64,000 nucleotides of DNA from UTCHB3 sp964531325 (GTDB taxonomy: Bacteria; Bacteroidota; Ignavibacteria; Ignavibacteriales; Ignavibacteriaceae): assembly GCA_964531325.1 (NCBI GenBank), contig CAZHCW010000015.1:29977-93976 (forward strand), in the 5' to 3' direction. Within the stretch, counting starts at the first letter, position 1, and each line of letters opens with the position of its first letter. Under the pieces are notes generated by a model that saw nothing but the letters and a program-made list of their open reading frames with translations, had not been told where the DNA came from and did no database searches. Of the stretch, positions 53,819-63,115 are shown piece after piece. The translations under genes and the position numbers were made by a program.

Positions 53819-56017
53819 ATGAGATACAGTTCTATATTGTTTTTTCTGTTGGTTATTACATTAACAACTCTGCCACAGAACTTTACCGGCAAAAAATTTG
53901 CCCTCGACCCGGGACACGGAAGTCCACTTGGAACCACCTGTGAACCCGAAACCAAGCGTTACGAGGCATGGATGAATCACATCGTGATGCCCTATCTAAA
54001 ACAGATGCTTCAAAGGGATGGCGCAACGGTTTTTTCAACCAGAGGTGATTTTGATTCACTTGGTGCGTGTATAACTCTTTCTGAAAGAGAAGCAGTTGCC
54101 AACAATAATAATGTCGATTTTTTTCACTCGATTCACCACAACGCCTTCACGGGAACCAGCAACTATTCCCTTGTATTGTTTGAGCAATTAAATAATACAA
54201 TCTGTCCAAATGGAAATCCACAATGGCCCGGACAAGCGGACAGTATGGCAATTTATATGGCTGCCGAACTTTTTGCCGGAATGCAAACAACAGTTGGTTA
54301 CCCAAGAGGCGATTATTGTTTTCTCGGATATAACCTCGGTGTATTAAATAATTTAAACATGCCGGGTGTTTTAAGCGAGGGATCATTTTTTGATTTCCCT
54401 GCTGAAATTTTGAGACTTGCCAATCTTGATTACCTCAAAACAGAAGCAGAGGCACAATATCTCTCTTATCTTAAATATTTTAAGAAGCCTCTACCTGCAC
54501 ACGGCAGTCTGGTTGGATTGGTAACCAATCTCTCTTCCGGAAATCCGGTTAAAGGGGTAAGTGTTGTTCTTACTTCACTTGGAAAAACTTATACTGTTGA
54601 TACACTCGGCAACGGATTCTACCGATTTGACTCCCTTGCCCCCGGCACATATCCAATATCAGTTTATTCCAATCTGGATACTACCAATACAACTGTTACC
54701 ATAGTTGCAGGTAAGATCAATAAAAAGAATCTTCTTAGTGGTTCTGCCGATGCCCCACCTCCTGTAAAACTTTTATCTGTAACAGGATCGGATGGTGCAC
54801 TAAATTTACGATGGGAACAACCAACAGGATTAGTCGATTCAATTCTGATTTATCTTTCAGAAAATGGTGCACCTCCAACAGGAGCACCATTTAAATCACT
54901 TGCAGGTAATGTAACTACACATACCCTCACAGGACTTACCTCCGGTGAGACTTATTATGTTGCTCTTAAGGCAAAAAATCTGTTTGGCGAAAGTCCATAT
55001 ATTTCAAAAGTGTATGGAGCTGTTGCTTCAACTATTGGAGATCAGGTCCTTTTGGTTGATGGATTTAACAGATATGGCGGCTCAGGAAGCTGGCAGCAGC
55101 CTTACCACAACTTTACTTCATATTACGGTGAAGCCCTTGCACAACTTCCAAGAAGATTTTCAACCGTCGCCAACACGGCAATAACATCTTCCTCACAAAT
55201 TAAACCTTTTAAATATCTGTTTTGGTTGTTGGGAGATGAATCTACAGTTGATGAAACTTTTTCCACTACGGAACAAACGATGGTGAAAGAATATCTTCAG
55301 AATGGTGGAAAGTTGTTTGTGACAGGTTCTGAAGTTGCATGGGATCTCGATTCCCGTGGTACAGCCACCGATAAAGAATTTTTTAACCAGTTTTTGAAGG
55401 CTGCATATAGCGCAGATAACCCGACACCCAACACTCCATCAGCAACGGGAGCCCCTCTATCAATTTTTGATGGAGTGTCAGTAACTTTTGGACAAACATA
55501 CCCGGAAGACTGGCCCGATGTAATTACAGCCTCAAACGGAAGCAGTGTTGTGATGAACTACAACTCCACTCAAGCTGCCGCTGTCGCATTCGACGGTACT
55601 TTCCCAAGTGGAACCAACCCCGGGAAACTTGTTTTTGTTGCTTTTACAGTTGAAACAATAGGTGATGCCGCAAAAAGGAAATTGATGGTCGAAAAAATCA
55701 TGAACTTCTTTACCGGTGCAACTTCAATTGACGATCTTACTAACGAAATGTTGCCGACCACATTTTCGATGTCGGTCCATCCAAATCCATTTAATCCTTC
55801 AACAAACCTTACAGTTGGTCTTGTTGAGGACGGCATTTATCAAATAAAACTTTTTGACATTCTTGGAAGAGAATTGATGACAGTAAACGAGGGATTTATG
55901 CAGAAAGGTTCTCACCTCTACAGGGTTGATATGAACTCCTACCCGTCAGGCACATACTTTATTCATGTCTCGGGCGCAAATGTTAATTCTGTTCAAAAGA
56001 TACTTCTTCTTAAATAA
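53819..56017 (+). CDS. Secreted N-acetylmuramoyl-L-alanine amidase with T9SS sorting domain
   Basis: 732 residues. Signal peptide 1-19; Amidase_3 domain about 25-215 with zinc ligands in LDPGHGSP, the Glu in RYEAWMN, SIHHNAFTG and the catalytic Glu in VLSEGSFFD; a carboxypeptidase-regulatory-like beta domain (about 228-300, GNPVKGVSVVL); fibronectin type III (about 308-400); a Rossmann-like/GATase-fold region about 405-620; and a T9SS sorting domain (about 650-732, SVHPNPFNPSTNLTV). T9SS export would place this enzyme outside the cell, so it may act on foreign or shed peptidoglycan. It is the first gene before the propeller protein, with a 14-base gap. Confidence 0.88.
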   Translation: MRYSSILFFLLVITLTTLPQNFTGKKFALDPGHGSPLGTTCEPETKRYEAWMNHIVMPYLKQMLQRDGATVFSTRGDFDSLGACITLSEREAVANNNNVDFFHSIHHNAFTGTSNYSLVLFEQLNNTICPNGNPQWPGQADSMAIYMAAELFAGMQTTVGYPRGDYCFLGYNLGVLNNLNMPGVLSEGSFFDFPAEILRLANLDYLKTEAEAQYLSYLKYFKKPLPAHGSLVGLVTNLSSGNPVKGVSVVLTSLGKTYTVDTLGNGFYRFDSLAPGTYPISVYSNLDTTNTTVTIVAGKINKKNLLSGSADAPPPVKLLSVTGSDGALNLRWEQPTGLVDSILIYLSENGAPPTGAPFKSLAGNVTTHTLTGLTSGETYYVALKAKNLFGESPYISKVYGAVASTIGDQVLLVDGFNRYGGSGSWQQPYHNFTSYYGEALAQLPRRFSTVANTAITSSSQIKPFKYLFWLLGDESTVDETFSTTEQTMVKEYLQNGGKLFVTGSEVAWDLDSRGTATDKEFFNQFLKAAYSADNPTPNTPSATGAPLSIFDGVSVTFGQTYPEDWPDVITASNGSSVVMNYNSTQAAAVAFDGTFPSGTNPGKLVFVAFTVETIGDAAKRKLMVEKIMNFFTGATSIDDLTNEMLPTTFSMSVHPNPFNPSTNLTVGLVEDGIYQIKLFDILGRELMTVNEGFMQKGSHLYRVDMNSYPSGTYFIHVSGANVNSVQKILLLK

Positions 56018-56031
56018 ATCCGGAAATTGAA

Positions 56032-56961
56032 ATGAAAAAACTACTATTTATAACTATATTATCCACCTCTCTCATCCTGGGACAGGGTATTTCCATTACA
56101 ATGGCTCCGGTACCCTTCACATCGGGAGATGAATTATATGCTCTGGCAAAAATTTCTCCAAACGGGAAATACGCCTTAATTACTCAAAAAGGTTTTTCAC
56201 AAATTGAACTGGTGGAAATCCCCACAAAAGCTTCACAACTGATAACCAGAGAAACACCGGGTGCCGGTTGGGGAATGAGATGGAATTCAGCAAGTGACCG
56301 ATTTATATTCAAAGTGAACGAAACAGGAAGTGGAAATGAAAAATCAGTTTCACTTTTTGAATACATTCTCGGCTCCACTTCTCAAAAACTTGCGACTCTT
56401 GATCCCTTAGCCAACAGTCTTTCATTTTATACAATCAAAGGCAATGGCATCTCAACCGAAGGAAAAGATGGAGAACTTCAAATTATCAGACAATCGGAAA
56501 GTCAAAATGATGTAAGTTTTTACATCTCCAACGGAAAAGTGATCCTAAATGATCGCTCCGGAAGTTTGGGAAGTGGAGTTAGTGAACAGATTAAATTGAT
56601 TGAAAATGTTTTGTTTGCCGAGTGGTCACCCAATGGCAAAAAACTTGCTCTCCACTCCGCAGGAAAAGGAATCTTCATTTTTGATTTTGAGTCGGGTAAA
56701 GAATTTAATTTCCCAAAAACTGAATACCCTTCATGGATAAACGACAATTATTTTTCATACATGATGACAGAGGATGATGGTTACCGCCTCTTAAACAGTG
56801 ATATAGTTGTAAGTAAGTTTGATGGTACTGAATCAATGATTGTAACAAACAATTTTGACACCCCTGCAAAATATCCATCCGCTTCTCAGGATGGAACAAT
56901 CCTCTTTACAGGTACTGATAACAAGATATACATAATGAAGGTTGATTTTAGGAACAATTAA
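56032..56961 (+). CDS. Secreted WD40/TolB-like beta-propeller protein
   Basis: 309 residues with a signal peptide (1-18, TSLILGQ). Repeated strands with YALAKISPNGKYALIT, NVLFAEWSPNGKKLAL and KYPSASQDGTILFTG are the usual D-x-x-S/P-x-G-x blade signature of TolB-type propellers; about five or six blades are visible. No enzyme motif. Operon with the T9SS amidase upstream, 14 bases away. It probably acts in the periplasm or at the surface; no T9SS domain is present. Confidence 0.7.
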   Translation: MKKLLFITILSTSLILGQGISITMAPVPFTSGDELYALAKISPNGKYALITQKGFSQIELVEIPTKASQLITRETPGAGWGMRWNSASDRFIFKVNETGSGNEKSVSLFEYILGSTSQKLATLDPLANSLSFYTIKGNGISTEGKDGELQIIRQSESQNDVSFYISNGKVILNDRSGSLGSGVSEQIKLIENVLFAEWSPNGKKLALHSAGKGIFIFDFESGKEFNFPKTEYPSWINDNYFSYMMTEDDGYRLLNSDIVVSKFDGTESMIVTNNFDTPAKYPSASQDGTILFTGTDNKIYIMKVDFRNN

Positions 56962-57035
56962 TGAATTATTTTTTGTATTTTTACAATAATAATTCGTGAC
57001 AAAAACTTCAATAAATTGTGAGGCAGAAGAAGTTG

Positions 57036-58865
57036 ATGGGACCATCAAAACACTTTAAAACTATTCCTGAACTTTTTAGAATCCTCGTGGATGATTATGG
57101 CAAAGATCCGTCAAAGGTGATGCTTAAACACAAGGTTGACAAATTATATGTTGATATAACTTATCAACAGTTTAAAAGAGATGTTGAACTCTCCGCTCAC
57201 GGTCTGCTCTCACTTGGAGTTAAAGAGGGTGATAAAGTTGTTATCCTTGCCGAAAACCGTCCCGAATGGATGATGATCGATTTTTCGATAGTTGGAATTG
57301 GTGCCGTTGATGTTCCCCTCTATCCCTCACTTACACCCAAAGATATCGGATTTATTATAAATAACTCCGAATCCAAAACTGTTGTGGTATCAAACAAACT
57401 TCTGCTCTCCAAGTTCCTCAAAGTTAAAGCTGAATGCCCCGTAGTTGAGAATATTATTGTTTTTAACGAAAAAGATGCCGATACTTCAGTTACCGGGCTA
57501 TATTCTCTCACCCAACTTAAAAAAATGGGTGAAGAACATATGAAGTTTAATCCCGGAATGTTTGCGGAGTTAAATGCCTCTGTAAAAGAATATGATCTTT
57601 GCACAATAATTTATACTTCAGGTACAACGGGTGAACCCAAAGGTGTTTTGTTGACACACAATAATATTGTATCGAATGTTATTGCCTGTCTTGATATTCT
57701 TCCGGTTACAAGTAAAGAGGTATTTTTATCCTTTCTACCCCTCTGCCATATTTTTGAACGAATGGCAGGTTTTTATCTTGGACTCGCTTCCGGCTCTCAG
57801 GTTGCTTTCGCCCAGAGTATCGAAACAGTGCCTCAAAACATGGTTGAAGTTCGCCCCACTCTTATGACCGCAGTACCCCGTTTATTTGAAAGATTTTATT
57901 CCCGTGTTATGAAAACGGTTGAAGCCGGTCCCGAAAAGAAACAAAAAATCTTCCATTGGGGTTTGCAGGTTGGTAAAGATTATGTTAAAGCAAAAAAAGC
58001 CGGTAAAGTTGGTACCGCTCTTAAGCTGAAACATAAAGTTGCCGATACACTTGTCCTTAAAAAAATAAGGGAAAGAACCGGCGGCAGATTAAAGTTTTTT
58101 GTTTCAGGTGGTGCAGCTCTTCCAAAACATCTTGGAGAATTTTTTGAAGCTCTTGGTATCTTAATCATCGAAGGTTACGGATTAACCGAATCATCTCCGG
58201 TAATTGCATGTAACAGATTTGAAGCTTATAAATTTGGTTCTGTCGGGAAAGTGGTTCCGGGAGTCCAGGTAAAAATTTTAAAAGAATATCCTGAAGCCCC
58301 CGATGGTGAAATACTTGCCAAAGGTCCAAATATAATGCAGGGATATTATAAACTTCCTGCGGATACCGCCGAAACAATCAAAAATGGCTGGCTTCATACC
58401 GGAGATATTGGTTATATCGATGATGAAGGTTTCCTCCTTATCACCGACAGGAAGAAAAACCTCTTTAAAACATCAGGCGGTAAATATGTTGCACCTACAC
58501 CGATTGAAAATCTATTCCTCGCAAATAAATTTATTGAACAATTTGTTCTAATTGGTGACAAAAGAACATTTTTAAGTGCGCTAATTGTCCCTGATTATGA
58601 TGCTCTAAAAGATTTTGCAGCAGCAAATCATGTTGAATATGTTGACATCCCCGATCTGATTAAAAAGAAAGAAATTATCCAGCTCTACGAGAAAGAGATT
58701 GTAAACATTCAAAAATCTCTTTCAAGTTATGAGAAAGTAAGGAAATTTGCTTTGATGGAGAGGGCATTCACTATTGAAGATGGTGAAATGACACCTTCAA
58801 TGAAAATCAGAAGAAAAATTGTGGAACACAAATATCAGGAAGAAATCGAAAGAATGTACGCCTGA
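57036..58865 (+). CDS. Long-chain acyl-CoA synthetase (AMP-binding)
   Basis: 610-residue ANL enzyme that activates fatty acids with ATP and CoA. The ATP loop is IIYTSGTTGEPKGVLLTHNN (about 200); EGYGLTESSP and GWLHTGDIGYIDDEGFL follow, and the C-terminal hinge is TDRKKNLFKTSGGKYVAP. I use ATG 57036; a GTG at 57018 adds six residues. Length and order match bacterial FadD15-like, long-chain enzymes. The leader before it contains no clear consensus promoter. It ends at a bidirectional terminator. Confidence 0.93.
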   Translation: MGPSKHFKTIPELFRILVDDYGKDPSKVMLKHKVDKLYVDITYQQFKRDVELSAHGLLSLGVKEGDKVVILAENRPEWMMIDFSIVGIGAVDVPLYPSLTPKDIGFIINNSESKTVVVSNKLLLSKFLKVKAECPVVENIIVFNEKDADTSVTGLYSLTQLKKMGEEHMKFNPGMFAELNASVKEYDLCTIIYTSGTTGEPKGVLLTHNNIVSNVIACLDILPVTSKEVFLSFLPLCHIFERMAGFYLGLASGSQVAFAQSIETVPQNMVEVRPTLMTAVPRLFERFYSRVMKTVEAGPEKKQKIFHWGLQVGKDYVKAKKAGKVGTALKLKHKVADTLVLKKIRERTGGRLKFFVSGGAALPKHLGEFFEALGILIIEGYGLTESSPVIACNRFEAYKFGSVGKVVPGVQVKILKEYPEAPDGEILAKGPNIMQGYYKLPADTAETIKNGWLHTGDIGYIDDEGFLLITDRKKNLFKTSGGKYVAPTPIENLFLANKFIEQFVLIGDKRTFLSALIVPDYDALKDFAAANHVEYVDIPDLIKKKEIIQLYEKEIVNIQKSLSSYEKVRKFALMERAFTIEDGEMTPSMKIRRKIVEHKYQEEIERMYA

Positions 58866-58902
58866 TAATCATTATTTGATTAAAACAAATTCCCCTCAAA
58901 AG

Positions 58903-58934
58903 AAAAAAGGCTGTCCAAATTGGGCAGCCTTTTT
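58903..58934. terminator. Bidirectional terminator between convergent genes
   Basis: AAAAAAGGCTGTCCA, 3-base loop, TGGGCAGCCTTTTT. It separates the acyl-CoA synthetase gene (+) and bshB1 (-). Confidence 0.9.
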
Positions 58935-58939
58935 AAGTT

Positions 58940-59662
58940 CTAATGGTGTCTAAGCTTCGAAATGATATCAAGCTCTATGGCTTCTTCACAGAGGAATGGT
59001 TCTCCATAATCTTTTCCAATTTTGAATCCATAAACCTGTGATCTCGATTTTATGTATTCAACAAACCCGGGTTTGCTGATAAATGTCTCAGGCTCTTTGT
59101 TTTTTGGATCAAAAAACTGACTGGAAAAAGCGAAAACAGATTTCATCTTGTCTTCAAAATGGTCTGTTATATCCACGATGAAAGAAGGTTGAAACTCATA
59201 GGTCTGCATGTAATAATATAATGCGGAAGGCCTGTAAGAGTGTTGAACATGACCATTGTCATGTGTCTGTATTTTACCAACACCTGAATAAAAGTATGCC
59301 TGTTTTGCCAGAGTACTCACAGCAATGTGATCAGGATGACGGTCGTTAAAATAGGGAGCAAATATAACTTTGGGCTTATATTTTCTGATGTTATACAGAA
59401 ATTTGAGAAGGTTTTCGCGATTAACTTCTATCTGCCCATCAGGTATGTTTAGATTATCTCTAAAATCTGCTTTCAGTATAACTCCGGCTTGAATCGCCTC
59501 GTGTTGTCTGATTTCAGCGGAACCTCTTGTTCCCAACTCACCTTTAGTACAATCGATTATACCAACTTTAAGACCATGAGCCGACATTTTGGCTATGGTG
59601 CCACCCATCGAAAGTTCTGCATCATCAGGGTGTGCGGCAAATACAAGTGCATCTTTTTTCAT
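58940..59662 (-). CDS. bshB1: Bacillithiol biosynthesis deacetylase BshB1
   Basis: 240-residue zinc LmbE-type deacetylase that removes acetyl from GlcNAc-malate in bacillithiol synthesis. The zinc motif AHPDDAEL (about 9-16), GELGTRGSAEIR, FAPYFNDRHPDHIAVS (second His-Asp-His site) and DNGHVQHSYRPSALYYYMQ are all characteristic of BshB1. It implies that this organism makes bacillithiol; bshA and bshC are not in the window. It follows the TPR membrane protein after 9 bases. Confidence 0.93.
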   Translation of the reverse strand: MKKDALVFAAHPDDAELSMGGTIAKMSAHGLKVGIIDCTKGELGTRGSAEIRQHEAIQAGVILKADFRDNLNIPDGQIEVNRENLLKFLYNIRKYKPKVIFAPYFNDRHPDHIAVSTLAKQAYFYSGVGKIQTHDNGHVQHSYRPSALYYYMQTYEFQPSFIVDITDHFEDKMKSVFAFSSQFFDPKNKEPETFISKPGFVEYIKSRSQVYGFKIGKDYGEPFLCEEAIELDIISKLRHH

Positions 59663-59671
59663 CTCGAACCT

Positions 59672-60358
59672 TTAATCCACTAAAGCCATATAACGATCAA
59701 CATCTTTTATCACATAAGATTTTGAATAATCCGATTTTAATGAGATCAGGATGTCTTTTGCTTTATCTTTTTTGTCCATTTCAATGTAAACAATGGCAGC
59801 ATTCAATAAATATTGTGCATTCATTGGGTTTTCTTTTGAAAGAGATGCTGCTTTTTCATATCCATCAGCAGCTTTTTCAAGTTCTTTTTTTACTTCGTAA
59901 TAACCGGCTTTGCCGTATTCCGCGGCTGCTGAAAAAATTGGATTACCACCGGAATAATCATCATAGTATTTAAAGGCTTCTTCAGTCTTTCCGAGGTATG
60001 ATAACGCATTGGCAAGATAAATTTTAGCTGCTTCACCATTTTCAGTGCCCGAAAAATCTTCCGAGATTTTTTTCAATCCTGATATTTTTTTTGCAGGATC
60101 GCCGTCTATTGCCTGAAGATAGGCACCCGACTCATATACAGGCATAATTTTTGTCAACGCAGTTCCCGCAGCTGTATTGTTTTCTTTTTTGTTGATACCG
60201 TAAAATACAACTGCAGCGATAATCACAACAAACACGGCGATTCCGCCATAAACTAACTTTTTATTCTCTTCAAACCATCCAAGAGCACGATAATAAAGCT
60301 CTACTGAGCCTTCTTGTTTCACTTCTTTTGATTTGAACTTACTGATAGGTTTGGCCAT
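59672..60358 (-). CDS. Membrane-anchored TPR protein (YfgM-like)
   Basis: 228 residues. A 35-residue cytoplasmic part rich in Lys/Glu, one helix (about 37-56, GIAVFVVIIAAVVFYG), and an extracytoplasmic part with TPR helices (about 95-220, with AKIYLANALSYLGKTEEAFKYYDD). Such proteins resemble YfgM, a periplasmic chaperone-like partner of the Sec translocon, but this is a topology match only. Promoter candidate at 60394-60401. Confidence 0.7.
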   Translation of the reverse strand: MAKPISKFKSKEVKQEGSVELYYRALGWFEENKKLVYGGIAVFVVIIAAVVFYGINKKENNTAAGTALTKIMPVYESGAYLQAIDGDPAKKISGLKKISEDFSGTENGEAAKIYLANALSYLGKTEEAFKYYDDYSGGNPIFSAAAEYGKAGYYEVKKELEKAADGYEKAASLSKENPMNAQYLLNAAIVYIEMDKKDKAKDILISLKSDYSKSYVIKDVDRYMALVD

Positions 60359-60393
60359 TATTAACCTTTCTAAATTCTAAATTTTTGCAATAT

Positions 60394-60401
60394 CAAAGAT
60401 A
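60394..60401 (-). promoter_or_regulatory. Candidate -7 box for the TPR-bshB1 operon
   Basis: Minus-strand TATCTTTG, an exact TAnnTTTG match 36 bases before the ATG. No clear TTG at -33. Confidence 0.35.
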
Positions 60402-60413
60402 ACCGTTATTTTG

Positions 60414-61463
60414 TTAAATTCCTACACGAATATGATTCGAGAATATCCATCCTTTTCCTTCGTGATAGACTTCAATTCTGTAAACTCCCTTTTCCGTAAC
60501 TACAAATTCGATGTCACTCCCCGTTGTTTCATCAATCACTTTTCCATTATAAACCAATTTCATCTGTGCAAAATGAGTGGGCACCATAACTCTCAGGTTG
60601 ATTTTTCCTTCGGCAGGAACAGTATCTCCCATGTTGTAAGTGTTCCCCCCTGCTTCTGCAAAGAACTTAAATCCTGTTGCATCGCCATGATAGTAGTTCG
60701 CAACAAAACTTCTTCCCTCTTTCAGGGCTTCCAGAATTGCGACTTCATAATTTTTAATTAAGATTGAGTCCTCGGTGGGGAAAATTCTTTCTTTTAACAG
60801 TACATAGGTTCTGATTGATTTATAGAGAACTTTGTATGGAAAAACCTCAACTTCAAAAAATCCAAGAAGATTTACACGGTGGGCATGAGCGTCAATTCCG
60901 CCAATTGCTGTCACCTTCCGCTTCTGATTCAGGCTGTCCCAAACATCAAGTGTTTCCTGTGCAGGTTTTTCGATGGTTTTAAGGGGATGTACAAACGACT
61001 GATATTTGTTTTGTTCAGTCAGGTTTTCCATCCATTCTGACATGTGGTTCCAAATTTCAATTCCGGTAAAATCCTCAATCTCCCACTCTGTCCACGGATA
61101 TGGCGGATGCTCCTCCATCGAATCCCTTTTCTCGTGTGGATGCGCCAAAAATCCGATACCCCCCGCATCTTTAACAGCTTTCACATATTTGGAGGCAGGC
61201 ATACGGGTTGAAAAGGGTTTATCTATTCCCAGGGCAAGGTAATGGTTTTTGTTCTCTTTGTCATTAATTTCACAACCTATCAACAACAGAGTTTTACCAT
61301 AAAAACCCCCGTATCCTTCATCTTTTGCCCGAAGAGTATTGTGGTCGGTGAGAATTATAAAATCCAGTCCCGATTCATTAGCGAGATTTGCAATTTCACG
61401 GACTTCACCTGAACCGTCAGAAAATTTTGAGTGGATGTGAAGAGAGCCCGAATAAACAAACAT
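60414..61463 (-). CDS. PHP-domain phosphoesterase-like protein
   Basis: 349 residues with an N-terminal PHP (polymerase and histidinol phosphatase) domain. The metal ligands are visible in LHIHSKFSDGSGEV, LTDHNTLRA, FLAHPHEK and the C-terminal GGIDAHAHR, so a trinuclear metal site is likely. The last about 90 residues form a beta-sandwich. PHP proteins include phosphatases and exonuclease-like enzymes, and this group is often found near aldehyde dehydrogenases or cyclic-nucleotide enzymes with unknown substrate. It is coupled to the ALDH gene (2-base gap). Confidence 0.82.
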   Translation of the reverse strand: MFVYSGSLHIHSKFSDGSGEVREIANLANESGLDFIILTDHNTLRAKDEGYGGFYGKTLLLIGCEINDKENKNHYLALGIDKPFSTRMPASKYVKAVKDAGGIGFLAHPHEKRDSMEEHPPYPWTEWEIEDFTGIEIWNHMSEWMENLTEQNKYQSFVHPLKTIEKPAQETLDVWDSLNQKRKVTAIGGIDAHAHRVNLLGFFEVEVFPYKVLYKSIRTYVLLKERIFPTEDSILIKNYEVAILEALKEGRSFVANYYHGDATGFKFFAEAGGNTYNMGDTVPAEGKINLRVMVPTHFAQMKLVYNGKVIDETTGSDIEFVVTEKGVYRIEVYHEGKGWIFSNHIRVGI

Positions 61464-61465
61464 TT

Positions 61466-63049
61466 TTAGAACTTAAATTCGTCGATTATTTTTTGAATCT
61501 CTGCATTTGAAAGTGTTTTTGGTTCCTCTTCCTGCTTTTTAGGCTGCTCCTGTTTTTTTTCAACCGGTCTGCTTGAAGAATATTCCTGATTGATCACAGG
61601 GTTGCCTGCACGGGCTCTTAAACGGTCTTCAATTTCGTTTAAAAAACTTTGCGAACGGGTTACACTTTCACCCATGCTTGAAAGTGAATTTCCGTGATTG
61701 ATTGGATTTACTTCAAACGCAAGGTGTTTGATGTTCATCAAATGTTTTGCAGAGACATTTTCAGAAATGATCGATCCACCCCAGGTACCGGGACCTAAAG
61801 TTAAAGACGGAGTTAACGCTGTGGTATATCCAACCGCGCCAATCGATGATACTGTATTGCAAAGGATTCTGAAAGCTGGTTTTTCAAGCGCAAATTTCAT
61901 TATAATTTCAGAATCGTTTGAGTGAATCACCATCGTGTGACCAACCCCTCCAAAATTTAACAGATCAATACATTTGTGACATCCCTCAAGCCATCCATCA
62001 ACTGTGTAAAAAGCGAGGATTGGTGAAAGTTTTTCATAAGAGAGAGCCTCCGACTTACCAACTTCCTCACATTCGGCAACAAGCACCTTAATATTTTCAG
62101 GTACTGAAAACCCGGCATATTGAGCAATCCAGACAGCAGGTTTTCCCACTATTTCGGGATTTATCCTTCCCTTGGTCAAAATTGCACCGGCGAGTTTTTT
62201 CTTTTCGTCCGCATTAACAAAATAACATCCTGCGGCTTTGGCTTCTCTGATCACCTCTTCACGAATTGATGAATCAACAATCATGGCCTGCTCTGATGAA
62301 CATAGTGTTCCGTTGTCAAATGTGGTGCCATATACTATATCAAGAACAGCTTTTTTGATGTTTGCCGAGCGTTCAATAAATGCCGGAACATTTCCTGCGC
62401 CAACTCCATAGGCTGGTGTGCCCGAGCTGTATGCTGCCTTAACCATCGGGGTGCTTCCGGTGGCAAGAATAACAGCAATATTTTTGTCGCGCATTAATGC
62501 TTCTGTTCCTTCAAGTGTAGGATTACTCAAACACTGAATCAATCCTTTTGGAGCACCTTCTTTTTCTGCTGCTTCTGCTAAAATTCTAAGAGCTTCCACT
62601 GTGGATTTTGTTGTTCTTGGATGTGGAGAGGCTACCATTGCATTTCTGCATTTTAACGAAATTATCGCTTTAAACATTGCAGTGGATGTTGGATTGGTGG
62701 AAGGCACAAGTGCAGCAACCACACCCATTGGTTCAGCAATTTTTAAAACTTTTCCATTTGCAAGACTCTCGATTACCCCACACGATTTAAGGTCTTTAAT
62801 CGATTCCCATACATTTTTAGTCGCAAACTGGTTTTTAATAATCTTATCTTCCACCTTGCCAAAACCACTCTCTTCACACGCCATCTTTGCAAGCACAGCG
62901 GCAGCTGCATACCCGGCATCTGCCATCGCTTTTACTATTCTGTCAACCTGTGACTGTGAATAGTGTTTAAATTCCATCTGAGCCGATTTGGCTATTCTTG
63001 AGAGGTCTCTTGCTTCTTGAATCGAAAGCAGGTCTTTATCAATATTCAT
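61466..63049 (-). CDS. Acylating acetaldehyde/aldehyde dehydrogenase with C-terminal tail helix
   Basis: 527-residue NAD-dependent, CoA-acylating aldehyde dehydrogenase of the EutE/AdhE type. Motifs: cofactor region ILATGSTPMVKAAYSSGTPAYG, catalytic Cys in TFDNGTLCSSEQ (about residue 251) and ALTPSLTLGPGTWGG. After residue about 480 comes a disordered Pro/Glu/Gln/Lys linker and a short amphipathic helix (NAEIQKIIDEFKF) at the very C-terminus. That layout is typical of encapsulation peptides that send such enzymes into bacterial microcompartments, yet no shell gene is in the window. First gene of an operon with the PHP gene; a promoter and a palindrome lie directly upstream. Confidence 0.88.
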   Translation of the reverse strand: MNIDKDLLSIQEARDLSRIAKSAQMEFKHYSQSQVDRIVKAMADAGYAAAAVLAKMACEESGFGKVEDKIIKNQFATKNVWESIKDLKSCGVIESLANGKVLKIAEPMGVVAALVPSTNPTSTAMFKAIISLKCRNAMVASPHPRTTKSTVEALRILAEAAEKEGAPKGLIQCLSNPTLEGTEALMRDKNIAVILATGSTPMVKAAYSSGTPAYGVGAGNVPAFIERSANIKKAVLDIVYGTTFDNGTLCSSEQAMIVDSSIREEVIREAKAAGCYFVNADEKKKLAGAILTKGRINPEIVGKPAVWIAQYAGFSVPENIKVLVAECEEVGKSEALSYEKLSPILAFYTVDGWLEGCHKCIDLLNFGGVGHTMVIHSNDSEIIMKFALEKPAFRILCNTVSSIGAVGYTTALTPSLTLGPGTWGGSIISENVSAKHLMNIKHLAFEVNPINHGNSLSSMGESVTRSQSFLNEIEDRLRARAGNPVINQEYSSSRPVEKKQEQPKKQEEEPKTLSNAEIQKIIDEFKF

Positions 63050-63076
63050 TGTCTTCCTTGGAAAAAATCTCGTCTC

Positions 63077-63107
63077 GAAATATATCTAATATTTGGATAA
63101 CTTTCAA
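63077..63107 (-). promoter_or_regulatory. Promoter of the dehydrogenase operon
   Basis: Minus strand TTG, 20 bases, TATATTTC: one mismatch to TAnnTTTG with correct spacing. Start of transcription near 63070, leaving a leader of about 20 bases. Confidence 0.45.
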
Positions 63108-63115
63108 GAGAGTTG

